Counted from the first letter of the stretch, positions 15,890 through 25,046 are shown. The stretch is 64,000 nucleotides of DNA from Streptomyces sp. NBC_01428 (GCF_036231965.1 NZ_CP109499.1:7502001-7566000), one strand, 5' to 3'. The notes: a model not told the origin generated them from the letters alone. Numbers and translations are program-made.

Positions 15890-17752
15890 TCACATCCCCG
15901 AGGGATCGTGCGGGCCCCGGCCCGACAGAACTTCCCCGTAGGCCTGCATGAGGTCGGGCAGCCGCAGCGTCGAGAGGTCGTCGCGGGACGGCGTGGAGGT
16001 GTAGCCGGTCAGCCGCAGATCGCGATAGGCGCAGCTCTTCTCGTACAGCGTGCGGAGGAAGCGGCCGTTGCCCAGCTCGTCGATCCAGCCCTGGTCGACG
16101 ACATGGCCGGCGATGGAGCGCAGTTCGTCGAGCGCCTCCTCGTCCCAGACGTCGCCGTTCTCGGCGGCCAGCACCTCGCCTATCGAGGTCAGTTCGAGGG
16201 GACGGTAGGAGGGGAAGTCCACCCGGCTGGTGAAGCGGGAGGAGAGGCCGGGGTTGGCGGCCAGCAGGCGGTCCATGCCCTCGGGATAGCCCGCCAGGAT
16301 GACGACGAGATGGTCGCGGTTGTCCTCGGCCCGCTTCAGCAGGACCTGGAGTGCCTCGTCGCCGTACGCGTCGCCCTTGCCGTAGCCGGAGTTGGACAGG
16401 GAGTACGCCTCGTCCACGAAGAGGACGCCGCCGATCGCCGAGTCGATCAGCTCGTTGGCCTTGACGGCGGTCTGGCCCAGGTACTCGCCGACCAGGTCGG
16501 CCCGCTGCGCCTCCACCAGATGGTCGCCGCCGAGCAGCCCGAGCGCGTAGAAGACCCGGCCGAGGATGCGGGCCACCGTGGTCTTGCCGGTTCCGGAGGG
16601 GCCGGAGAAGACGAAGTGACGTTTGGGCGGCTGTACCGGGAGGCCCTGCCCGGCGCGCAGCCGAGCCATGTTCAACTGCGCCGACAGCGCCTTGACCTGG
16701 CGTTTCACAGGCTCCAGGCCGACCATGCGTTCCAGTTCGGCGAGCGCCTCCTCGAGTAAGGCCGGGTCGGTCGGGCCGGTCGGCAGCGGCTGCACCGGCA
16801 CCATCGCCTTCTCCCGGAAGACGTCGGTGTCCGGCTGGAGGCCACCCGACGGCGGATCGGGCTCCGAGAGCTTCAGGTCCCGCCCTTCGGAGCCGAAGAG
16901 CGGATCCACGCCGTCCGGGCCCTCCAGGACGTCCTGGCCCACTCCGGCGAGGGTGATCGCCGCGAGGTCGGCCGCGGCGTCGTCGTACCCGTCGCCCTCG
17001 GAGATGGCGGCGAGGCGGGCCGAGGTGTCCATGAACGACGGGTCGACCCGGTGCACCGCCCGGTACAGCGGGAGGGCCGCCGCGGAACGGCCGGTGCCCT
17101 CGTGGGCGCGGGCCAGCCAGTAGCGCAGTTCCTTGCGCTGCGGCTGCTCGCTGCGGCAGCGCATCAGCGCCGACGACAGCAGCGGCTCGGCGTGCCCGAA
17201 CATCTCCAGCCTGACCCGTGCCATGCCGCCGAACAGGCCGGCCTCTATGCCGAGCATCGGATCGTCGATCAGCGGGTCGGTGTGCCGGACCAACTGCTCC
17301 CAGTCCTTGACCAGATAGGCGCGGCACGCGTGCAGGAACCGCACCTGGTGGTCCGCGTCGACCGGCGGCAGACCGGCCAACGCCCGGTCCAGCTCCGGGA
17401 CATGGCGTCCGTCGAGCCAGTGCGAGGCGTGCGCGAGCAGCAGGTCCCGCGGGCTCTCCAGCACGGGCTGCACCCACCAGCCCAGCCAGTACCAGGAGTT
17501 GATGGTGCGCCGGTGGCGGGCGCGTTGTTCGCCGAAGCGGTCCCGGTGCCGGAACATCCGCAACAGCGCGGTCGTCGTGTCCACCCGTAGCGCGTGCAGT
17601 CCGAGCCAGCCGTCCGCCATACCGGGGTCCATCCGGACCGCGGCGCGGAACTCCTCCTCCGCCTGCGGGTAGGCGCCCATCGTGTAGGCGTCCACACCTC
17701 GCAGCCAGGCGAGGTCGGCCGGGGCCTCGGGGCCCTGCGTGCCGAAGTCCAT
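15890..17752 (-). CDS. AAA ATPase with N-terminal TPR-like region (EccA/CbbX type)
   Basis: A 620-residue AAA+ protein. Residues about 1-300 are helical repeats of TPR character (DAYTMGAYPQAEEEFRAAV), as in the N-terminal domain of EccA. A linker rich in Pro and Gly follows. The CbxX/CfqX-type AAA core begins near residue 340, with Walker A GPSGTGKTT near 383, Walker B GGVLFVDEAYSL near 440 and arginine-finger segment SSRFTSRVDFPSY near 510. EccA proteins power ESX secretion, but no ESX genes (EccB-E, WXG100) lie nearby, so the partner is unknown. The ATG at 17752 follows GGGGGA; a GTG one codon upstream is possible. Confidence 0.82.
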   Translation of the reverse strand: MDFGTQGPEAPADLAWLRGVDAYTMGAYPQAEEEFRAAVRMDPGMADGWLGLHALRVDTTTALLRMFRHRDRFGEQRARHRRTINSWYWLGWWVQPVLESPRDLLLAHASHWLDGRHVPELDRALAGLPPVDADHQVRFLHACRAYLVKDWEQLVRHTDPLIDDPMLGIEAGLFGGMARVRLEMFGHAEPLLSSALMRCRSEQPQRKELRYWLARAHEGTGRSAAALPLYRAVHRVDPSFMDTSARLAAISEGDGYDDAAADLAAITLAGVGQDVLEGPDGVDPLFGSEGRDLKLSEPDPPSGGLQPDTDVFREKAMVPVQPLPTGPTDPALLEEALAELERMVGLEPVKRQVKALSAQLNMARLRAGQGLPVQPPKRHFVFSGPSGTGKTTVARILGRVFYALGLLGGDHLVEAQRADLVGEYLGQTAVKANELIDSAIGGVLFVDEAYSLSNSGYGKGDAYGDEALQVLLKRAEDNRDHLVVILAGYPEGMDRLLAANPGLSSRFTSRVDFPSYRPLELTSIGEVLAAENGDVWDEEALDELRSIAGHVVDQGWIDELGNGRFLRTLYEKSCAYRDLRLTGYTSTPSRDDLSTLRLPDLMQAYGEVLSGRGPHDPSGM

Positions 17753-18067
17753 CACGTCCCCCACAAACCGTGCCCCCGATGGTCGGGAAGTGTCTCGTGG
17801 ATGCGGGACACCTCCCTTGCCGCCGGGCAGGTGCCCGCCGGCATCTCTGGTCGAACGACTGTGCCGCGGACGGGAGTTGCAATGGTGCGCAAGGCAGCCG
17901 TCCGAAGGTCGCACCGAGAGGCATCGTACCTGCGGTTCATGGGCGTGCCGAAGGGTGCCGCACAGCCCGTTCCACGAGGTGGGAGCAGACGGGGCGCACA
18001 ACGGATGGTGACCCTGGGTGAGCGGAACGCGGCGCAGGGCGTCCGGAAAAGGGGGGTGTGGGCAGAA

Positions 18068-18105
18068 CGAAGCCCCCGATCACGGGGGAACAACCGGGGG
18101 CTTCG
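18068..18105 (-). terminator. Strong hairpin in the 17753-18221 gap
   Basis: CGAAGCCCCCG (18068-18078) and CGGGGGCTTCG (18095-18105) form a perfect 11-bp stem with a 16-base loop. It lies 117 bp beyond the stop of the leftward kinase gene, so it probably terminates that gene. The rest of the 469-bp gap between the kinase and the AAA gene shows no supported gene or tRNA; it should contain the AAA gene promoter, which I could not place. Confidence 0.6.
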
Positions 18106-18221
18106 CGACTGCGGGGGCGGCTCCCGAAGGCCGCTCATTCAGAACGTAAGACCTGTACGGCCCCTCGGTCAAGGAGAGTTGAGGCACTGGGAGAACTTCT
18201 CCGGCGCCGCTCTTCACAAGT

Positions 18222-18791
18222 TCAGCACACTGCGGATGGTCCGTCACCGTGCGTGATGAACCCGCCCTGTCCGGGCGCCCCAGCAGGCCCCGGCAGTACC
18301 TCGTACCCCTCGGAACTCTGCCGCACCACATGCTGCGCGAAGGGCCGTGAGGGGTCCTCCGTGAAGTGCCGGCGCTCCGCGTGGACCCAGCCGGCCCAGA
18401 ACTCGCTCTGCGCCGCACCGTCCCGTCGCATCCCGCGCGCCCAGGCCTCGTCGTGCGGCAACTCCATCCACAGCAGCCGCGCGAGCCACGGACGCACCGC
18501 CCGGCGCCCGGCTCCGACGCCCTCCAGAATCACCACGGGCGCGGCGGGCAGTTCACGGACCGGCCCGAACTCCCGGGCCGTCCAGTCGTACGGGGTGTAC
18601 CGGCCGCTCTCGCCCCGCCGCAGCGGCTCGATCACCTGGCTCAGCAGGCGCCCGGTCCAGCCGAAGAGTTCCTCGTGGGTGGCGACGTCGTCGAGGTGCA
18701 GGACGGGTGCGCCGCCGAGGGCCGCCGCCAACTCCCCGGCGAACGTGGTCTTTCCGGAGCCCGCGTGGCCGTCGACGCCGATGAGGCGCAC
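18222..18791 (-). CDS. Uridine-kinase-like P-loop protein
   Basis: A small P-loop kinase of the uridine/nucleoside kinase-like group, 189 residues from the GTG at 18791. Walker A is GVDGHAGSGKTTFAGEL at residues 5-21. An acidic LHLDDVATHEELFGW follows, and VVILEGVGAGRRAV is the middle strand. Homologues usually carry about 15-20 more residues before the P-loop. In this frame the upstream codons read IDALAARLRRLPPSCGPV, which looks like that missing N-terminus, but no good start codon precedes them. The true start is therefore uncertain, and an N-terminal disruption is possible. The natural substrate is unknown. Confidence 0.7.
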   Translation of the reverse strand: MRLIGVDGHAGSGKTTFAGELAAALGGAPVLHLDDVATHEELFGWTGRLLSQVIEPLRRGESGRYTPYDWTAREFGPVRELPAAPVVILEGVGAGRRAVRPWLARLLWMELPHDEAWARGMRRDGAAQSEFWAGWVHAERRHFTEDPSRPFAQHVVRQSSEGYEVLPGPAGAPGQGGFITHGDGPSAVC

Positions 18792-18939
18792 GGGCCCGCA
18801 GGAGGGCGGCAGCCGGCGGAGCCGGGCGGCGAGGGCGTCGATGGGGCATCCCGGGGTGAGAGGAGGGGGAGGGGGAAGGGGCGAGCTGGGGTGGGGCCGG
18901 AGCGGAGCATATTCCTGAGGAACATTCTATCGAGGGAGT

Positions 18940-19020
18940 GCGGGCGACGGATCCATGGGTGCTGAATGGTGTTGTGTTGAACTAGTGATTGAACTTTCCT
19001 CAAGAAATCCCGTCGCCCGC
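18940..19020. repeat. AT-richer segment bounded by 11-bp inverted repeats
   Basis: GCGGGCGACGG (18940-18950) and CCGTCGCCCGC (19010-19020) are perfect inverted repeats 59 bp apart, framing a segment of clearly lower GC than its surroundings. Inside are two direct copies of TTGAAC (18977-18982 and 18989-18994) and a TTCCTC/AAGAAA patch. The segment lies in the 323-bp gap between the divergent kinase and a hypothetical gene. It may be a promoter-operator region or a remnant of a small inserted element. No gene is visible in the gap. Confidence 0.45.
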
Positions 19021-19114
19021 TCCAAAGGTCCAGGTCCATGCGGAAGCAGGTATTTCGGATACGGCGTTCCGGTTCTCCGGGAAGCTGAGTAGGGTGCCTG
19101 GTGCGCAAGGTGGG

Positions 19115-20098
19115 ATGTCGCACGGGGATGGACAGGGGAAGATGGCCGCGGGGTTATTCGAGGGGCAGTACGTGTGGCATCCGGCGGCCGACGACCGCAG
19201 ACTCGCGAGCGTCTGCATGGATGTCCGGGCCGGCCGTTATCTGAGCGCGCACGAGGCGCTGACCGAGACCCGCGCGGACTTCCCGCTCCGCGCCCACCGT
19301 TCCCTGGTTCTCGCCTCCGAGGCGGCCGACTCCGACCTCGCCGAGCGCTGGCTGGCCGAGGAGGGGTCGCCCGAGTCCGCGCTCCTGTGGGCCCGCGTCG
19401 CCGTCCTGCGGGCGCTGCGCGCGGCCGACGCGAAGGACGACCGGGCCGAGGCGCTGGAGCGGATAGCGCTGACCGCCTGCGACCGGGCCGCCGTCATGGA
19501 CCGCGCCGATCCGACGCCCTGGGTGGCCCGGCTGTCCATGGCCCGGCTGCACGACCTGCGTGACGCCGCGCCGCACGGACTGCTCACCCAGCCGCCCGGC
19601 CCCTGGCAGCTGTTCTCGCACATCCTGCGCCTCGACCCCTGGCACCGCGAGGGCCACCACCGGTTTCTGGCCTTCTTCTTCACGCGGTACGGCGGATCGG
19701 TGAACGCGGCCTGGGACGTCGCCGCCTTCCTGAGCCAGCGCGCCCCCGCCACCTCGCCGCTGCGGCTGCTGCCCCTGGTCGCCCTGGTGGAGAGCTACGA
19801 CCCCTCGCAACTGCTGGTCGACCGCACCTGGGAGCAGCCGCAGTGGCGCTCGACGGCACTCGCGATCTACCGGCACTGGCTGCCGGAGGCGTCCGGATAC
19901 CGCTTCACGCCGGTGCTCGACCTGGCGTACCTGGCGCACGCGCTCTTCATGGCGCAGTGCGAGTTCGAGGCGCGCGCGGTCCTCACGGCCATGGGGCCGT
20001 ACGCCAGCCGCATGCCGTGGAGCGTGTTCGGCGAACCCGAGGAGCAGCTCTCCCGGGCCCGCCGCGCCTGCGGCCTGGCCGTACCCGGAGGACCCTGA
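19115..20098 (+). CDS. Conserved hypothetical protein, helical and TPR-like
   Basis: I do not recognise the family. From the ATG at 19115 the protein has 327 residues and is mostly helical, rich in Ala, Leu and Arg, with no membrane segment or signal peptide. Pairs of helices such as RSLVLASEAADSDLAERWLA and DLAYLAHALFMAQCEFEARA resemble tetratricopeptide units. Conserved-looking tryptophans occur in GPWQLFSHILRLDPWHREGH. The start is uncertain: ATG 19142 and in-frame codons back to 18989 are possible, but AAGGTGGG precedes 19115. It is followed 115 bp later by an amino-acid permease in the same direction. Confidence 0.65.
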   Translation: MSHGDGQGKMAAGLFEGQYVWHPAADDRRLASVCMDVRAGRYLSAHEALTETRADFPLRAHRSLVLASEAADSDLAERWLAEEGSPESALLWARVAVLRALRAADAKDDRAEALERIALTACDRAAVMDRADPTPWVARLSMARLHDLRDAAPHGLLTQPPGPWQLFSHILRLDPWHREGHHRFLAFFFTRYGGSVNAAWDVAAFLSQRAPATSPLRLLPLVALVESYDPSQLLVDRTWEQPQWRSTALAIYRHWLPEASGYRFTPVLDLAYLAHALFMAQCEFEARAVLTAMGPYASRMPWSVFGEPEEQLSRARRACGLAVPGGP

Positions 20099-20213
20099 CC
20101 GCCGGCGCCCCGCCGGGTGTTCCGGACGGCCCCGCGAGACCGTCCGAGCGCACCGGGGCGCCGTCCGGACCACCCCGAGAGACCCCACGACACCTCCGAG
20201 AGAAAGGTCAGTT

Positions 20214-21755
20214 GTGTCAGAACGGATATCGGCCCCCCACGCGCGAGCCCGTGCCGGACAGGATTCCGCCACGCTCGACGACGACGCGACCCTGCACGCG
20301 ATGGGATATCCGCGAAAACTCACCCGCCGATTCAAGGCGTTCGACAATTTCGCGATCTCCTTCACGATCATCAATATCGTCTCGGGAATCTTCTCGTCCT
20401 TCGGGTTCGGGATGAACGCGGGCGGGCCCCGCATTCTCGTGTTCGGCTGGATCGGCGTCTCCGTGATGGTTCTCTTCATCGGCGCCGCCATGGGTGAGGT
20501 GGCGTCCGCCTATCCGACCAGCGGGGCCCTCTATTTCTCGGCCGGAAAGCTCGCCAAGCGGCACAAGGGTGCCTGGTCCTGGTACACGGGCTGGCTGAAT
20601 TTCGTGGGTCAGGTGGGCGGCACGGCCGCGACCGGATACGCGGCCGCCACCTTCATCCAGGCCTTCGTGGCCCTGCAGTGGCACACCTACGAGCCGACCG
20701 CGCAGCAGACCGTCCTGATCACGGCGCTGATCATCGTGCTCCAGGGTCTGGCCAATACCTACACGGTCCAGCTGGTCGCCCTGCTCAACCGGATCTCCGT
20801 CTGGTGGCTGCTGATCGGGCTCGTCGTGATCGTGAGCACCCTCGTCGTCATGCCCGACGACCACCAGTCGCCCTCGTTCGTCGCGCATTTCGCGAACAAC
20901 ACCGGTTTCGCGAACGGGCTTTACGGCGGGATGCTCGGCCTGCTCGTCACCAGCTGGACCTTCACGGGCTTCGACGGCAGCTTCCACATGTCCGAGGAAA
21001 CGGTCCGCGCGACGGTCAACGCGCCCAAGGGGATCATGCGGGCCATCGGCTATTCCGCGATCACCGGTCTCGTCCTGATGCTGGCCCTCGTCTACAGCAT
21101 TCACGACTACGACAAGGTGGCCGCGTCCTCGGCGCCGCCCGTCCGGATTCTCATCGACGGGCTTGGCATGGGCATGGCTAAGATCATCCTGCTCATCGTG
21201 ATCGGGGCCATGCTGTTCTGCGGACTGGCCAACCTGACCAGCAACACCCGCCAGATCTTCGCCTTCTCCCGGGACGGGGCGATGCCGGGCTCGCGCTGGT
21301 GGCACTCCGTCTCGCCCCGCACCCGGACGCCCGTCAAGGCCGTGTGGCTGGCCGTCGGCTGCTCGCTGGTGCTCGTCCTGCCCGGCTGGTGGTCGCACAC
21401 CGCCTTCACCGCGATCGTCAGCGTCAACGTCGTCGGCCTCTTCCTCGCCTACGCCGTGCCGATCTTCCTGCGGCTGCGGCTCGGGGACGAGTTCCGTCCC
21501 GGCCCCTGGAACCTGGGCCGCTGGAGCAGGCCGGTCGGCTGGGTGGCCGTGATCTGGATCCTCGCCAGCAGCGTGCTGTTCATGCTGCCGCAGGGCTCGC
21601 CCATCACCGGCGCCACCTTCAACTACGCCTCGATCGCGCTCGCCGCGGTCCTGATCGTGGCCACGGTGTGGTGGTTCGCCACCGCGCGCCGCCGCTTCCA
21701 GGGGCCCGTGAGCTACGGCCGCCCCGACGAGGTCGCGGCCATGGACCTCGTCTGA
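20214..21755 (+). CDS. APC-family amino-acid permease
   Basis: A 513-residue permease of the amino acid-polyamine-organocation superfamily with about 12 membrane helices. The N-terminal signature LTRRFKAFDNFAISFTIINI and the loop SWTFTGFDGSFHMSEETVRA place it in the group that includes GABA and choline-type permeases. The GTG at 20214 has AGAGAAAGG about 10 bases upstream. The first 60 codons use noticeably more A/T-ending codons than the rest. A very strong hairpin terminator follows. Substrate specificity cannot be told from sequence. Confidence 0.88.
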   Translation: MSERISAPHARARAGQDSATLDDDATLHAMGYPRKLTRRFKAFDNFAISFTIINIVSGIFSSFGFGMNAGGPRILVFGWIGVSVMVLFIGAAMGEVASAYPTSGALYFSAGKLAKRHKGAWSWYTGWLNFVGQVGGTAATGYAAATFIQAFVALQWHTYEPTAQQTVLITALIIVLQGLANTYTVQLVALLNRISVWWLLIGLVVIVSTLVVMPDDHQSPSFVAHFANNTGFANGLYGGMLGLLVTSWTFTGFDGSFHMSEETVRATVNAPKGIMRAIGYSAITGLVLMLALVYSIHDYDKVAASSAPPVRILIDGLGMGMAKIILLIVIGAMLFCGLANLTSNTRQIFAFSRDGAMPGSRWWHSVSPRTRTPVKAVWLAVGCSLVLVLPGWWSHTAFTAIVSVNVVGLFLAYAVPIFLRLRLGDEFRPGPWNLGRWSRPVGWVAVIWILASSVLFMLPQGSPITGATFNYASIALAAVLIVATVWWFATARRRFQGPVSYGRPDEVAAMDLV

Positions 21756-21764
21756 TCGGCCCGC

Positions 21765-21797
21765 GCCCCGGCCCCGGCACCCCGCCGGGGCCGGGGC
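21765..21797 (+). terminator. Terminator of the amino-acid permease gene
   Basis: A perfect 14-bp GC-only stem, GCCCCGGCCCCGGC (21765-21778) against its complement at 21784-21797, with a 5-base ACCCC loop, starts 10 bp after the stop codon. There is no T-run, as usual in this genus. Confidence 0.8.
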
Positions 21798-21807
21798 GCC
21801 GCAGGTC

Positions 21808-21845
21808 ATGCCAGTGGTCCCGACCAATATTGGTGGGCGTGGCAT
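21808..21845 (+). promoter_or_regulatory. Palindromic operator candidate before the C39-like peptidase gene
   Basis: The perfect palindrome ACCAATATTGGT (21823-21834) is flanked by ATGCCA (21808-21813) and TGGCAT (21840-21845), and overlaps TGGT-CCCG-ACCA (21815-21826). The AT-rich core is unusual for this DNA. It lies about 100 bp before the start at 21944. The overlapping 12-mer resembles chitinase-promoter repeats, but no matching promoter architecture follows, so the regulator is unknown. Confidence 0.4.
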
Positions 21846-21943
21846 GGCCGAAAGTGCTGGCAGAAGTCGGCCCCCGGCGTCCATAGTTGGCCCACGACCG
21901 AGCTTGGGCCCGCCCGTTCCGGACACCTGGGGGTCAACCACCC

Positions 21944-23299
21944 ATGAGCAGAGCCGAACAGCCGTCCCGCAGAACAGTCCTCGCCGCCGCGGTAGCCGCG
22001 GCGGCGGCGGTGGGGGCCACCGGCCCCGCGGCCGCCGCCGTCCCGGACCGCCCGGCCAGGACTCGCGGCGCACTCGTGGACAACCGCGCCTGGACCTCGT
22101 ACACCGACTGGCGCAGCGGTGCCGCACGGGGTACGCGCGCCGTGCCGGGCGTGCGCCCCGGTCTGGTGATCGTCGCCCGGGCCGGCACCACGGACTACAC
22201 CGACCCGCACACCGGCAGGACGGCCACCTGGGAGTACGCGACCTGGACCAGCCCGGTCCACCGGCTCGGCGTGCCCGCCACGGAGGTCATCGCCTCCTGG
22301 AACGCGCACACCCCGGCCGGCACCTGGCTCCAGGTGGAGCTGACCGGCACGTACTCCGACGGCACGGCCACCCCCTGGTACGTGATGGGCCGCTGGGCCT
22401 CCGGCGAGGAGGACATCCGGCGGACCTCCGTCGACGACCAGAGCGACGGCCGCAGCAGCATCTGGACGGACACCTTCGCCATCGACGACGCGGCCTCCGG
22501 ACTGCGCCTCGTCTCGTACCGGCTGCGCCTCACCCTGTACCGCACCCCCGGCTCCCGGCTCACGCCGACCGTGTGGCGGCTCGGCGCGATGGGCTCGGAC
22601 ATCCCGGACCGCTTCACCGTCCCCGCCTCCACCCCGGGGCTCGCGCAGGAACTGCGGGTGCCGCGCTACTCGCAGGAGATCCACGCCGGGCAGTACCCCG
22701 AGTACGACAACGGCGGCGAGGCCTGGTGCAGTCCGACCTCCTCGCAGATGATCATCGAGTACTGGGGCCGGAAGCCCACGGCGGAGCAGCTCGCCTGGGT
22801 CGACCCGTCCTACGCCGACCCGCAGGTGTGCCTCGCGGCCCGCTCCACCTTCGACTACCAGTACGACGGATGCGGCAACTGGCCCTTCAACGCGGCCTAC
22901 GCGGCCACGTACAAGGACCTCCAGGGTGTGGTGACCCGGCTCGGTTCGCTCACCGACCTGGAGACGCTGATCGCCGCCGGCATCCCGGCCATAACGTCCC
23001 AGTCGTTCCTCAAGACCGAGCTGACGGGCGCCGGGTACGGCACCTCGGGGCACCTCATGACGGTCATAGGGTTCACCGCCGACGGCGACGTGATCGCCAA
23101 CGACCCGGCGTCCCCGGGCGACGACGCGGTGCGCCGGGTCTACAAGCGCGCCGAGTGGGAAAACATCTGGCTCCGGACCAAGCGCTACAACGCCTCCGGC
23201 GGTGTCTCCTCCGGGACCGGCGGGGTCTGCTACCTGTACTTCCCGGCCCACCCCTCCCCGCGCCAGCTCAAGGCGCTCGCGGCGGTGGGCATCCGCTGA
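21944..23299 (+). CDS. Secreted C39-like peptidase, Tat signal
   Basis: A 451-residue exported protein. Residues 1-34 (MSRAEQPSRRTVLAAAVAAA) have a twin-arginine signal with an Ala-rich core. A beta-rich N-terminal region (about 40-235) is of unknown role. The C-terminal part is a papain-like C39-type domain: the candidate catalytic Cys in GGEAWCSPTSSQMIIEYWG near residue 262, and His in SGHLMTVIGFTADGDVIAND near 369, followed by the Asp of NDPAS. Such proteins are annotated peptidase C39 family, but leader-peptide cleavage is not implied because no ABC transporter is attached. The ATG at 21944 was chosen because it opens the signal peptide. Confidence 0.82.
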   Translation: MSRAEQPSRRTVLAAAVAAAAAVGATGPAAAAVPDRPARTRGALVDNRAWTSYTDWRSGAARGTRAVPGVRPGLVIVARAGTTDYTDPHTGRTATWEYATWTSPVHRLGVPATEVIASWNAHTPAGTWLQVELTGTYSDGTATPWYVMGRWASGEEDIRRTSVDDQSDGRSSIWTDTFAIDDAASGLRLVSYRLRLTLYRTPGSRLTPTVWRLGAMGSDIPDRFTVPASTPGLAQELRVPRYSQEIHAGQYPEYDNGGEAWCSPTSSQMIIEYWGRKPTAEQLAWVDPSYADPQVCLAARSTFDYQYDGCGNWPFNAAYAATYKDLQGVVTRLGSLTDLETLIAAGIPAITSQSFLKTELTGAGYGTSGHLMTVIGFTADGDVIANDPASPGDDAVRRVYKRAEWENIWLRTKRYNASGGVSSGTGGVCYLYFPAHPSPRQLKALAAVGIR

Positions 23300-23306
23300 G
23301 CCGACC

Positions 23307-23333
23307 GGCGGCCCCCGCACACCGGGGGCCGCC
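23307..23333. terminator. Bidirectional terminator between convergent peptidase genes
   Basis: GGCGGCCCCCG (23307-23317) and CGGGGGCCGCC (23323-23333) form a perfect 11-bp stem with a CACAC loop in the 43-bp gap between two convergent genes. Confidence 0.8.
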
Positions 23334-23342
23334 CCTCGGGCC

Positions 23343-24833
23343 TCAGCCCTGGACCGGATCGACCGTCCAGTCCGGGTGGTTCGGCATCGGCGGCGTCTTC
23401 GCGCCGTACAGCCACGGGTGCAGGAAACCGCCGAGGTCCTGGCCGGCCGTCTTCGAGGCCAGGTCGACGTAGTCGCGCGTCCGCGCGCTCCGGCCGCGGT
23501 AGGTGCTGACCCAGGCCCGTTCGATCTTCCGGAACGTGGCGTCGCCGACCTTCTCCCGCAGCGCGTACAGCACGAGCGCCGACCCGTCGTAGCGCATGCG
23601 CTTGAAGAGGTTGGGTTCGGTCGGCTCGGCCGGTGCCCCGTAGTCGTGCCGCCACTGGTCGTGGCTCGCGTACGCCGTCCTCATGGCCTCCTCGAAGCCC
23701 GCCCCGCCGTGCTCCTCGGAGTACAGGCGCTCGTAGAACCGCGCGTGGCCCTCGCTCAGCCACAGGTCGGACCAGGTGCTGATGCCGACGCTGTCGCCGG
23801 TCCACTGGTGGGCGAGTTCGTGCACCTGGTTCCGTTCGGCGCTCACCCGGTCGCCCAGCAGGTCGGCCTTCGGGACCAGCGACAGCGTCTGCGTCTCGAG
23901 CGCCACCCCGAGATCGGTGTCGCCGACGAGCAGTCCGTACCGGTCGAACGGGTACGGACCGAGCCGGTCCTCCAGCCACGCGAGGTGCTCGGCGGTGAGA
24001 GCCCGGTACGGCGCGGTCGGGGCGACCAGGTCGTCCGGGACGACGTCACGGATCGGCAGTCCGTGCGGTCCGGTGCTCTCGACGGACGTGAACCGGCCGA
24101 TCGCCAGCTGGACGAGCTGGGTGGCGACGGGCTGTTCGGAGTCGTACGTCCACTTCACGCGGCCGCCGGGCAGTTCGGCGCGGTCGGTGAGCCTGCCGTT
24201 CGCCACGGCCGTGAGCCCGGCCGGGGTGGTGACGTGGAAGGTGACCGGAGCCCGCCGGCTCGGATGGTCGTTCGACGGGAAGATCATCTTGGCGCCGTCG
24301 GGCTGCGGGTAGAGCACCGTGCCGTCCGGCGTCGGGATCCACCCGTAGTCCTCGATCGCGTCGTCGCGGTGGCGTATGCCCGTCGGGTCCGCGGTGTAGG
24401 TGACCTTGACGGTGAAGGCCTTGCCGCGGGGCAGGGGAGTGCGCGGGGTGATCACCAGCTCGTCGCCCTCGCGCACGGCGGCGGCCGTCGTGCCGTTCAC
24501 GGTCACGGTGTGCAGGGCGTTGCCGGCGAAATCCAGGTCGAAGCGGGAGAGGGCCTGGGTGGCGGTCGCCCTGATCGTGGTCGACGCCTCGAAGGGCGTG
24601 GAGGGAGCCTGCCAGTCGAAGTCGAGGGTGTACCGGCTCACCTCGTAGCCGCCGTTGCCGTCGAGCGGGAACACCGGGTCGCCGAGCCCCGCCGCACCGG
24701 GGGACGGGACGTCGGCACGGGGAGAGGGGGCCGGGGCCGCCTGCGAGACCGGACCCGTGAAGGCGGCCGTCGCGGCGACCGCCACGGCCAGGGCGAGACG
24801 GGCGCGGCGGCGGGGCGTCCGGAACGTGCTCAT
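23343..24833 (-). CDS. Secreted M1-family zinc metallopeptidase
   Basis: A 496-residue exported aminopeptidase-like enzyme. An Arg-rich start and Ala-rich hydrophobic stretch (residues 1-33) form a Sec signal. The N-terminal saddle domain runs to about residue 230. The gluzincin site is HELAHQW near residue 337, with the third ligand Glu in LWLSEGHARF, exactly HExxH-x18-E. The exopeptidase motif usually reading GxMEN is here ALETQTLSL, so true aminopeptidase activity is less certain. The ERAP1-like C-terminal domain is absent, as in short bacterial M1 enzymes. The ATG at 24833 has AAAGG upstream. Confidence 0.88.
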   Translation of the reverse strand: MSTFRTPRRRARLALAVAVAATAAFTGPVSQAAPAPSPRADVPSPGAAGLGDPVFPLDGNGGYEVSRYTLDFDWQAPSTPFEASTTIRATATQALSRFDLDFAGNALHTVTVNGTTAAAVREGDELVITPRTPLPRGKAFTVKVTYTADPTGIRHRDDAIEDYGWIPTPDGTVLYPQPDGAKMIFPSNDHPSRRAPVTFHVTTPAGLTAVANGRLTDRAELPGGRVKWTYDSEQPVATQLVQLAIGRFTSVESTGPHGLPIRDVVPDDLVAPTAPYRALTAEHLAWLEDRLGPYPFDRYGLLVGDTDLGVALETQTLSLVPKADLLGDRVSAERNQVHELAHQWTGDSVGISTWSDLWLSEGHARFYERLYSEEHGGAGFEEAMRTAYASHDQWRHDYGAPAEPTEPNLFKRMRYDGSALVLYALREKVGDATFRKIERAWVSTYRGRSARTRDYVDLASKTAGQDLGGFLHPWLYGAKTPPMPNHPDWTVDPVQG

Positions 24834-25046
24834 CGAGGACCTTTCGGTTGACCGAGCGCGGATGGGTGACGAGACCCACACCCTTCGCTTCCCGTCGCGG
24901 CATTCCCAGGCTTTCGACGCTGGTCGAAGCGTCGGCGTGAGCAAGCTCTCTACCGCCGGGGCCGGTTCCGGTGGCAAGGTGGTCGGGCCGGTGGGGAGCC
25001 GGCGGGGGCGGGCGATTCGACCGCACCACTACGTCAGCGAGATGCC

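Noticed and set aside
17753..18221. A tRNA or small gene in the gap before the AAA gene
   Set aside because: The strong hairpin has no T-loop, anticodon arm or acceptor stem, and the ORFs present are shadows.
21815..21826. A DasR or chitin-repeat site before the C39-like gene
   Set aside because: Only one half of the paired-repeat promoter layout is present and no -35 box lies between repeats, so I list it only as an unassigned operator.
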